This document shows, in pieces, positions 55,984 to 64,000 of a stretch of 64,000 nucleotides of DNA. Source of the stretch: Panicum virgatum (lineage: Eukaryota; Streptophyta; Magnoliopsida; Poales; Poaceae); contig NC_053153.1 of NCBI RefSeq assembly GCF_016808335.1, positions 31,503,590-31,567,589 of the forward strand, written 5' to 3'. Below the pieces are notes generated by a model. That model was not told the DNA's origin. It did not search any database and was given only the letters and a program-made list of their open reading frames with translations. The position numbers were made by a program, and so were the translations under genes. Every line of letters starts with the position of its first letter. Positions within the stretch are counted from its first letter, which is position 1.

Positions 55984-58900
55984 TGTAACACCCTAATTTA
56001 AATTTCCTATTTAGTAATAAATTTATTTGGCTTTATTTAATTTTCTAGGATTTAATTTGTTTAGCTTGCATTTAATCTAATTTTTGTTCCATAAGTAATT
56101 AAAATTTACCATAGGTTTAAAATGTTTGTGCATTCATGCTGGTGCATTGTTCTTTTTGTTTGAGTGCTAGGGTCGAATTCAAATTTGAATTTGAATTCAA
56201 ATAGTTTGTGTGGTGTTTGAAATAGGAAGTAGAAAAGAGGAAAATCAGAGGAATAGGAAAAACCAAACCAACCCAACCCAGCTCGGCCGGCCCAGCACCC
56301 CGGCCCACCTTTTCTTTTCCCCGGTCCGCTTCTTTCCTTCCCTGGCGGCCCAGACCGCGCGCCCGCAGCCCAGCACTGCCCACCCCGCGCACACGGTCCG
56401 CTTCTGTGCCGGCCCAGCTCATCCTCACCCGCGCTCCCGCTCAGCCCGCAGTGCACGCCCACGCTCGCACGCCCTCTGGCTGACAAACCGGGCCTAGGCG
56501 GCAGCGCCATCCCCCGCACCACACGCTCACCGTTAGAGCCTTCCCTCACTGACGCCGGGACCCCACCAGTCGGCCCCTTCTCCCTCCTCCCGCGATCCTC
56601 GCCCGCACAACAGAATCCGGCCAGATTTCTCGCCGGCCTTCCTTCCGGGGCACGCCCACCCAAGATGCCCGGGCCTCCTTAAAGTGGCTCCTGCGGCCCT
56701 CTACGCCCACCATCTCATCCCGCAGCGCCGCAGCAAACCCCAGCCGCCGCCTCCGCGTTGCCCCGTGTGCCGCCGCTCTGCGCCACCGTGACCAAGCCGC
56801 TCCGATGCACCGGAGCCCTGGCCAAGCAGCGCTCCGGCTCCGCCTCGGGCCTAGGAATGACCCTGAGCCCTCCTTCCCCGGCCTAGACTCCTGCATCACC
56901 GGAATTTGGATCGGACTTCGCCGCGGGTGAGTTTCGCCGCTGTCGAAATCCCTCACCGCCGTTGATGCTCCGGCCGCCCTAGCCCCCTTGACACCTTCGC
57001 AGCACGTCAACGCACCTTCCCGTGGAGATCCGAAACCCGGAGGACGACCCTAGCCCCCGGACCACGCGAGCAGCTCCGAGCGCCGCCGCGGGACCACACC
57101 GTCAACGACCCGATGCCGCTGCACTGCCTTCCTGCTCGCTCCTGAGCCTCGGTGAGCACCAGCGTCCCTTCCCTGCTCCTTTGTGCTAATATTCATAGCT
57201 GGTAGTACCCTCTGGGTGCCGGCGCACCGCTCGCCGGTGCTCCGCCACCGCGCAGTCCCGCCCCTCGCCGTGGCGAGCCCCGTCCAAGCCGGTCGTGCCC
57301 CGCTTTTGCCTCCAGTGGCTTACTCATGCCGCGTAGATGCTTCTCGACCCAAGCCCCACTCGAATCCGCCCCGGGAAGACCAAGTTCGGTCTTCTCCGAC
57401 GCAACGCCGCCGCGGAACCCCTGTTCCGGCGGTCCGCGCCGCCACCCGCGCACCTAGAAGCCGTCGGCCGTTCGATCTGAGACCAGCGCCCAGGATTAGA
57501 TCGTGCGTACCTCTTCGCCCAGAGCCGACGGATCGCAATCCAACGGCTCAGATCTAACCATACCGCTTCAGCCAGGATCATTTGCTAAAGAGACCCTGGG
57601 TTTTCCTTGAATTAACCCGCCATCCCAGCCTGTTCAAAAGTAATTACAAACCGGTCCTGTTTAATTCACTTAGACCCCTGAGCTCTTTAGAATTTGAACC
57701 CGCCGTCCAGACTTGACATTTTTGTGTGTTAGACCTTAGATCTACCCGGTAATTACATTTAGGCCCTTGGTTTTTGCAGAAAACCCCGAGAAACTCTGTT
57801 TATCTTACAGTTAAACCCCTGGACCTTGTTTTAGCTCTAGTTTTCACGTTCTAGCTCCGTTTTAGACGTTCTTTATGTCCACACGATCGTTGTAACGCGT
57901 AGAATAGTTCTAGCATAGTTTTGTTTGCTGTTTTCATGTATTGTTGTACTATTTCTTAGTTTTTGCTATTGTTTGCATGTATGTTTATGTTGTGTATTGT
58001 TTTTGGCCATGTGTTCGTGAGTAGACGTTGATCCATCTGAGGAGCCCCAGTACCAGTACCCGGAGCAGCCATCTTTGGATCAGTTTGAGCAGCAGCACGA
58101 GCAGTTTGAGGAAGGCAAGAATAACATGAACAACACCTATCACTTTAAATACATTTTACATACTGCATTTTAATATTGTATGCCTATAAGGACTTTCCTA
58201 GCCCCTTTATATCCTTTATATATATATATCCCTTGGGTTGCATTTTGGTTAGTTGTGCTAGGTGCCGCGCTACAACATACTCGGTCCTTTTTAATTAATT
58301 TGATTAATGGTATATGCAACTTAATTCTGGGAGTGGCCCGTTTGAGTGGCTCACGTCTCGTTTAAAATTGGTTTTTTCTAGAAACTTGGTTTAGGGGGCT
58401 CGCACTGCGTTATGTGCTAGCTACTCTCCATAAGGACCGTACGTCATTAGAGTGACAACCTGGGACAACCGCGCAACCACAAGACTGGAATGGGACGGTC
58501 TTGGCTTACTAATTAGGTCATTTTGGTTTGGGAGTAACTTACCGACTGGGCAGGAGGGGTGGTGAGCTTCAATGGTCCCTGCGCTACGAGGCTTGGTCTG
58601 CATACCCCTCGAGGTGGGCCCCATCGTTGCTGAGCCTGAATCCTTAGCGGTTACACCTTACCAACGTGTCCTTTGTAACAGCCTCGTAGTGAGTTTGCTA
58701 GTCATCTCACCTAAGGAAGTGTGATGAACAACTAGCGTAGCTCACGACTTGTGGGTAAAGATGTGCAACCTCTGCAGAGTGTAAAACTGGTATACTAGCC
58801 ATGCTCACGGTCATGAGCAGCCTGGATCCTCCTTTTGATTAGTGGGGTTACCTTGGTGGTTTCGGTTTGGTTCTCAGTGATTCATGGATAATTTTGATTA

Positions 58901-59416
58901 ATTACTATGAAACTGGGTTTATGGTAATTCATCAAACTGTAGTAATTAGCTCTCATAAAATTTTGCCAAGATTAAAAGCTAATGCAGTTGAGTCAGCCAA
59001 CCTTAGAGCATCATAGTTTGTGCTATACTTGTTGAGTACAAGTTGTGTACTCACTCTTGCCTACTCTACTCTTTTTTCTCTTGGGGATACTCTACTGCTG
59101 CTCAGTTCCTGCCGACGTGAGGGAGTTCACCCGGAGCTACCAGGAGTATGAGGACTTCTAGGCGTTCGTCTCCCAGTCGACGTCCCTGTGGCGCCCTGCT
59201 TCCGAGAGTTTCTCGTATATGTTTTTACGCTTCCACATACTCTGTATCAGACATTTTGTCATTAATGTAATAAATAACATTCGTATTCGCTTTATTATAT
59301 CTTTTTACGTAATATGTGCTGTGATATACTGTTCATTCTGTTGTATATACGTGTGACTTGATCCTGGCACGTATATGATTGCTCGGTTTATGTCCTTTTA
59401 TAAACCGAGTGTTACA
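55984..59416 (+). mobile_element. sTEK-2: solo Tekay LTR, TSD GACTG
   Basis: TGTAACACCC at 55984 to GAGTGTTACA at 59416 (3433 bp), flanked by GACTG at 55979-55983 and 59417-59421. There is no internal region. A GC-rich block lies at about 56270-57560. Confidence 0.92.
56805..59161 (+). CDS. LTR-embedded spliced gene in sTEK-2, uninterrupted 138-codon frame (putative)
   Basis: Blocks: 56805-56926 (122 nt from ATG, donor CGCGG/GTGAGT), 57003-57151 (149 nt, acceptor CTTCGCAG, donor CTCG/GTGAGC), 58025-58114 (90 nt, acceptor GTGAGTAG, donor GGAAG/GCAAG) and 59106-59161 (56 nt, acceptor GCTGCTCAG, stop TAG). The total is 417 nt, exactly 139 codons, with no internal stop. Introns are about 76, 873 and 991 nt; the last is GC-AG. 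The product would be Arg/Pro-rich at first, then acidic and Gln-rich (EEPQYQYPEQPSLDQFEQ), ending REFTRSYQEYEDF. No domain is recognised. The start could lie further upstream, since the GC-rich frame stays open. The alternative is that block conservation only reflects recent common descent of the LTRs. Confidence 0.5.
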
Positions 59417-59641
59417 GACTGGCCATTTATCCTATCCGTTATCTAGCTTACCCCTGCTGAATTAGTCGGTTGATAAACTCAGTAAAGGTTGCCACTACAA
59501 TTTATGATACATTTTACCATAGTGCTTCCCTGAGGATTTTACGATATCCCAGAATACTCTGAGGTAAAGTGCTACACCGGTGAATTCTTTGCACTTGCAG
59601 AATACCTATTTAGATTGAGCATAGGAGACACCAACAGTGAG

Positions 59642-60075
59642 CCAAAGCCAAAGAATGTCAATGACAAGATTCTGGCCAGGGAAGTGACAATGAAGAATAC
59701 TCCTAATGGAGAGGAGTCACTAAAGATCATTGTCAAAGATTCAAGGCCCGGGGGGCAAGAGAGTTCCTCACGAGACACGAGTCGGCCTGCTGCCCAGACA
59801 CGACCGATCGCTTCAACCGGTCAGACCGGTTAGGCAAAAAGCCGACCTAGAACTTTCAAGCCTAAGCGCCCGGAAGAAGGTACTAGGAAGGTTAATGAAT
59901 CAAAGGTGCAAGGGAGTTTTACAAAGCAGAAGCCCACCTTTGCTCAGCTACTAAACAAGTACACAAAGGTCGTTCCAAGAGATTGGCCACTAAAAAAAGA
60001 ACTAAGTTCACCTCCGCGTCAAGGCAAGTGTTTTTCTCCTAGAGGACAATCCAGCAAGTGTAGGGGTGACAGTAC
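59642..60075 (+). pseudogene. TAT-3 gag, C-terminal piece
   Basis: The frame continues from 33729 (EPKPKNVNDKILAREVTMKN), with a stop at about 59830. It then reads KPKRPEEGTRKVNESK and QKPTFAQLLNKYTKVVPRDW, a conserved segment of Tat-type gag. ATH-4 interrupts it at 60076. An ACCGGTCAGACCGGT palindrome lies at about 59817-59831. Confidence 0.75.
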
Positions 60076-61718
60076 TGTTGACATTTCTTAGCGCAATCAC
60101 TAGAAATGGTTAATCCTTAGGAACAGTGCCAGAAATGCCTGTTGGCAGTCCTTAGTGCAATCACTAGAAATGAGGGCGCCGAACCCATCCTAGCAACTGC
60201 ACCCAAGGGGTGCCACTCTCGTGCTATAATCAATACCATTACAGATGGATCCGCAAGCGCACGGATATACCATTGTAGCATTTCACCCAGAGAGTAAGGG
60301 TATCGTCATTTATTTGTGTCCCAAAGGATGGCAGCGGCAAAGGTATTGCACTCAACATTAACTGCGACATTGTGCCTCAAGCAATAGGCAATACTCTAAC
60401 AAGGGTAAGTACAGATAAAGAATAAGCAAGGGTAATGTGACACAGCACACAACCACACTCCAAGAGGAAGGAATAAAGGAGAGAAACTATAAAACAAAGA
60501 ACTACTCTATCCTACGTCAAGTCAGCTGGAGCTTAGGCTAGGTTTGGTGTCCTAGTGCTTCTATCCAAAGCTGGGGTCATGTTAGATCATGGTTAGGACT
60601 GCAGGTACCAGGAAAATGGGATAGCGGGGAGAAGGTCCCGCACCGGAGTACATCCAGTCCCGTTACCTCTTTGCATGAACTCCTACACTAAACCCAAACG
60701 TCGGGGAGTACGCTTAACGCAACACCGCTGTTACGCCGGACGGACAGGGCTATCACCACCTGCCGTCTACCCCAGTCACACCGTGGAGAACGGTTATATC
60801 CGAAGGATCCCGCATACCCGAGCACCACGCTCGTGTATGAAGTCACTACTCTAGTGCCCCTAGGTCTCCCACCCTTCGGATGGACGAGTAAACACTAGAG
60901 TATGCCCGAAAGCACAACGAACCTCTATCCGTACCCGGATCATCTGGCCTAACCAAGACCGTAGCATAAATTATGAACGATCTAAGCATGGATTGATAAA
61001 CTATCAAGATAGTAAAGCAACCATGGCAAAACTCTATATTATGAATACAAGTCTGACAAGTCGGATAAAAAGCCATACCAGGAGCCGAGGATTACTCAAC
61101 GACCCCGAGGATGACTTGCTCGCTAAAGAGAACTAGCCTAGCTCCACTACCTAGCTAAGAGAGCAAGAGAGAGGAGATCCTTCTTGGAGAGAATGGAATG
61201 AAATGTGTGTGTGTGTGTGAGAGAGAGAGAGGGGTGAGAGGGGGCCCTGTTTATACTAGTGGATGTTGGTTCCCGCCAAATGCACATATGGAAGGTAATC
61301 AGGAGACTTGGAGCCGACTCCTCCTCGAAATGCACCTGGACGGGAGGCCGGCCAGGTTCGGCCGACCCAGGGGGTCGGCCGGCCCCACCTGGCTGCCTTT
61401 CATCCTTATCCTTCTCTAGCAGGCTGACATATGGGCCTTGATATCTTTCCTTGTATGCATTATGCATGGAGCACCTGTTTGTTCTGCCAGATGGGCCCTC
61501 CTTGTAAGTGGGTGACGCCGGACGCGATATTCTGCGTAGTTGTATGGCGTCTGCTGCATGTTTTCGTCTTATTCCGCTCTTACTCATCTGAAATGTACAA
61601 AACTCAAAAACAACTGTGGAGCAAGGTTAGTGATACAAATTTGCGAGTAAGGCATGCAGTTTTCCTTTATTATTGAGTATAGTTGACGGGTGAAAATGGC
61701 ACTTAAGCACCGTCAACA
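60076..61718 (-). mobile_element. ATH-4 3' LTR (1643 bp)
   Basis: On the minus strand it runs from TGTTGACGG at 61718 to AATGTCAACA at 60076. The 5'-tip inverted repeat is GTTGACGG (61710-61717) with CCGTCAAC (61682-61689). The conserved block GTAGACGGCAGGTGGTGA is on the minus strand near 60743-60762. A near-duplicate of the LTR end (CTAGTGATTGC.CTAAG.A words) occurs twice at 60080-60110 and 60145-60172. A (TG)n/(GA)n run lies at 61204-61232. Confidence 0.82.
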
Positions 61719-61756
61719 ACTCCCCCAAGCTAGCCCTTTGCTCATCTCGAGCAAAG
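61719..61756 (-). promoter_or_regulatory. ATH-4 polypurine tract and pre-PPT hairpin
   Basis: Minus strand: stem CTTTGCTC and GAGCAAAG (61749-61756 and 61736-61743, 5-nt loop), then AGCTTGGGGGAGT next to the LTR. This is the same order as in ATH-1. Confidence 0.78.
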
Positions 61757-63239
61757 TTTTAGACTTAGGTTGTTGATCAGGAGTTGCTACAATGTCGCAT
61801 TCCTGACTTATGCCCAAGGCACAACCGAGTGTTCTTACCTTCATTCTGAATAAGTTGGCCTTGTTCGCACCTTTTACCTTACTCCTGTGAGGCTTATAGC
61901 ATCATCCTCATCTTTGGCGGTTTAGGGTCAGAACAGCTTGTAGAGTACCACTTACCACTCCTTTGTAAAACCGTCAATCTGGAGGTTTTATAAAGTTTTT
62001 GAAAAGAAATTTTGTAAGTTCCTCGGGTGATCTCTCGGATCGCTCAATGTGTTTCAATCCTCACCAAGGCCATTTTATGTGCCTTTCTTTTCCATCCAAC
62101 TTCTAATGGCTCTTTTTGGTGGATCTGTAGGTATGGAGGATGTATAGGCAAACTTGCTTCTCATATTTCGCTAAGTCAAAGACCGGATCCAAAGGAGAAA
62201 CAAGTAATAAACCTTGATCAAGATGTGCAAGTGCGTGGATATTTTTGGTGGATGGTGGATGAAACTCCTTTATATGAATTCTCTCTCCCTTGTATAAATA
62301 TACTTTTTTTGGTATGGGCTATATTTTCTTTTTCTTTTTCTATCTTTTTTTTACATGTCTTGTGGGGATGTGGCATACCTTCTTTGGGTATGCATCTTTT
62401 CTCTTTTTTTTGTCATTCCTTGTGGGCATGTGGCGTACCTTCTTTGGGTATGCATCTTTTATTTCTTCTTTTTGCGTAGCCCATACATGATGATAACTTT
62501 GGAGAGAGATAGACATGGTACAACATGGAGTTTTATTTGTGGGTGGATGGATGTACTTGCTATCTTCCAAATGTAGAAGTATAGCATGTGAGTGGATGTG
62601 TACGTGATCTTGATCATGGGTGTATGAAGTGATTCTCGCAAAGGGTCACAACAATTTGACAAAGCTCAATGAGAAGACAAGTTGCATATGCAGAAAGGCT
62701 GTACAAACTTGTAACTCATATGTCTTTGGATGGGAATTGCATATCATCGAGGAACTTTATTTTATTTTTTTTGTATTTTTGAAAAGAAATACTCTGGATA
62801 TCAAGCATCACATAGAAGAAGATCATAGCAACTCTTTTCAGCCATATCATAACCCACAACAACCTAGATTTGAATTTTGCTTTTTCGCTTCCCACAAGTT
62901 TAAAGCTTAAGGTTTGAACATCTAGCCACCAAACTAAGAACTTAGGGAGAGCACAAGGTTGTAACTAGGCATATGAAAGGAACTAATAGAGCAACTATTC
63001 ATCATCTCAACAAGGAAAAACTACACATGCTTACTCCACATACTGGAAAGCAAGTAAATATTTTTTGAGGTTTTTAAAGGTTTTGCCAATTTTTATTTGA
63101 TTTTAGTTATGCGAATTTTTATGGATTTTTAAAATTTTGCAAATTTTTGTTTGGTTTCATGCAAGGTTTTGAAAACAGTAAAGATAGAGTTTGATACAAG
63201 GTACCTCTTATGGGGGTCCTCTCCCAAGCTAGCTTCAGG
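61757..63239 (-). other. ATH-4 3' non-coding internal region
   Basis: No supported gene. The minus-strand sequence near 61757-61790 matches ATH-1 (CTGATCAACAACCT). A duplicated word of about 70 bp (CTTGTGGG.ATGTGGC.TACC followed by TCTTTGGGTATGCATC) is at about 62357-62400 and 62423-62462. T-rich low-complexity runs at 62300-62480. Confidence 0.55.
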
Positions 63240-64000
63240 CTCACTGCTGCTGGTTGGGATTAAACCCAGCCCAACGGTAGTAGGCCCTCCACTCCTCCTG
63301 TGATTGCTGCTGTTGCTGCTCCAGATTGCGGATCCTTTTGCCTGTGTATCGCTGCCAGTTTTGAGTTGACTCGATGTGCTGGCCCAGTGACTCGTCGATG
63401 TTGGTGGTGCGCATATTCAGCTCGCCCATCTACCGAGTTAGAGTGGCGAAGTCTCTAGACGAAGCTATACGTCACGGAGGTCCACTGGAGCTGGAACTGG
63501 TGGACCGGTGCCCTGAGGCTTGCCGTGCCCACTCAGTGGAGATAGCACTCTGCCATGACGAACCTCCAGCCTCATATTGTTGTGGTTGAGGCTGAGGTTG
63601 CTGCTGCATGAATTCCTCCCTTCTGGCCCTACTTCTTGTAACCCTGCCAGGAAGACCAGAAACACTATGCTGGCGGCTCTCCTCTTGTGGAACAAGAGGG
63701 ATAGTTAGCGAACGACAGTTATACAAATGATACCCCGCATTTGGCAACGAGATTTCATTTGCATAACCAAGTGAAAAGAAAATCAAGGAGTCATCCGGGC
63801 CTTTCTTGAGCGTGTGGCCTTGAACCAAGTATGCCTCATCGATCATAACACGGGGCTCCTCAACGAAGGGAACGGGGTTCCCATCTAAGATTCCCATGTT
63901 TGATGCGATGCGGGTAACCAAATAAGTGCATTCAATAGGACTCGTCATCCAAAAATTTGTGCGCCATTGCTTAACCATTGCTTGTGCGGGGGAGATTTGG
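63240..64000 (-). pseudogene. ATH-4 C-terminal part of an Athila-type extra ORF
   Basis: One minus-strand frame is open from the right window edge through KQWRTNFWMTSPIECTYLV and GMILDG-like text (NMGILDGNPVPFVEEP). It passes a Gln-rich low-complexity tract (QQQPQPQPQQYEAGGSS) to a Ser-rich run, then a TGA and a TAG at about 63470 and 63430, and continues in the same frame through ELNMRTTNIDESLGQHIEST to TGA or TAG at 63240. It resembles the ORF found beyond or beside pol in Athila elements (Athila ORF-1-like, from memory). Function unknown. The two stops suggest decay. Confidence 0.6.

Larger units (their letters stand above)
33730..59636 (+). mobile_element. ATH-3: Athila element with pol deleted, TSD GTGAG
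   Basis: The outer ends are TGTTGACGG at 33730 and ACACCAACA at 59636. They are flanked by GTGAG at 33725-33729 and again at 59637-59641 inside TAT-3 gag. Three later insertions inflate it to 26 kb: sTEK-1 in the 5' LTR, TAT-4 in gag and sTEK-2 in the 3' LTR. Gag and protease are present. RT, RNase H, integrase, the polypurine tract and the first 547 bp of the 3' LTR are missing at a junction at 55057/55058. Confidence 0.88.
55058..59636 (+). mobile_element. ATH-3 3' LTR remnant, interrupted by sTEK-2
   Basis: Positions 55058-55983 match 34277 onward in the 5' LTR. The first 547 bp are deleted. The LTR continues after sTEK-2 at 59422-59636 and ends ACACCAACA. The conserved block GTAGGCGGCAAGTGGTGA is at 55686-55703. 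Confidence 0.88.
60076..64000 (-). mobile_element. ATH-4: Athila-like element, minus strand, runs off the right edge
   Basis: The minus-strand 3' LTR (61718 to 60076) is preceded, to the right, by a polypurine tract, a hairpin, a non-coding stretch and a coding region. It lies in TAT-3 gag. The right TSD is outside; the left flank is AGTAC (60071-60075). Confidence 0.82.

Noticed and set aside
62027..62479. 150-codon Phe/Ser-rich frame near the right end
   Set aside because: T-rich low-complexity DNA with a 70-bp duplication. Non-coding 3' region of ATH-4.

Overview
The window is plant DNA, almost certainly from a grass. It is built almost entirely of nested LTR retrotransposons of the Ty3/gypsy superfamily. 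Evidence: three chromovirus (Tekay/Del-like), Tat and Athila-like coding signatures, tRNA-Asp primer-binding sites, long LTRs, and target-site duplications (TSDs) that can be read directly. I see no intact host gene, rRNA or tRNA gene. Only about 20 bp (17300-17319) is not assigned to an element. The species cannot be fixed from sequence alone.

Layout, with labels used below. Left cluster: TEK-a (1-231, minus) sits in TEK-b (232-1134), which sits in the integrase of TEK-c (1135-5092), which sits in TAT-1 (5093-5605), which sits in ATH-1 (5606-8206), which sits in the gag of TAT-2 (8207-17299). TAT-2 also carries a solo Athila-like LTR (11445-12902, minus) in its RNase H. Right cluster: TAT-3 starts at 17320 and runs off the right edge. 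Its gag is split by ATH-2 (20044-33659, TSD AATGT), ATH-3 (33730-59636, TSD GTGAG) and ATH-4 (60076 to edge, minus). ATH-2 holds a solo LTR sDEL (22633-26508, TSD AAGAT). ATH-3 holds a complete Tat element TAT-4 (40401-53976, TSD CCTAG) in gag, and a Tekay solo LTR in each of its own LTRs: sTEK-1 (35058-38785, minus, TSD TTCCG) and sTEK-2 (55984-59416, TSD GACTG).

Coding content. TAT-4 has gag, protease, RT, RNase H and integrase, all with a few lesions. Convergent to these, on the minus strand, it has two cargo genes: a five-exon plant-mobile-domain gene and an acidic Ser/Asp-rich gene, each with its own TATA-like box. A five-unit hairpin array lies exactly between the convergent ends. TAT-2 carries a different antisense cargo gene at the same place. 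Antisense orientation explains how introns survive in a retroelement.

The most unusual signal lies inside the Tekay-type LTRs. Four copies share exon-like blocks of 140-149, 90 and 56 nt with phase-compatible splice sites, including a GC-AG intron. In sTEK-2 the blocks give an uninterrupted 138-codon frame. A different LTR family, sDEL, shows the same phases and the same GC-type donor. I read this as a spliced small acidic-protein gene encoded in the LTR itself. This is inference from sequence and needs transcript evidence.
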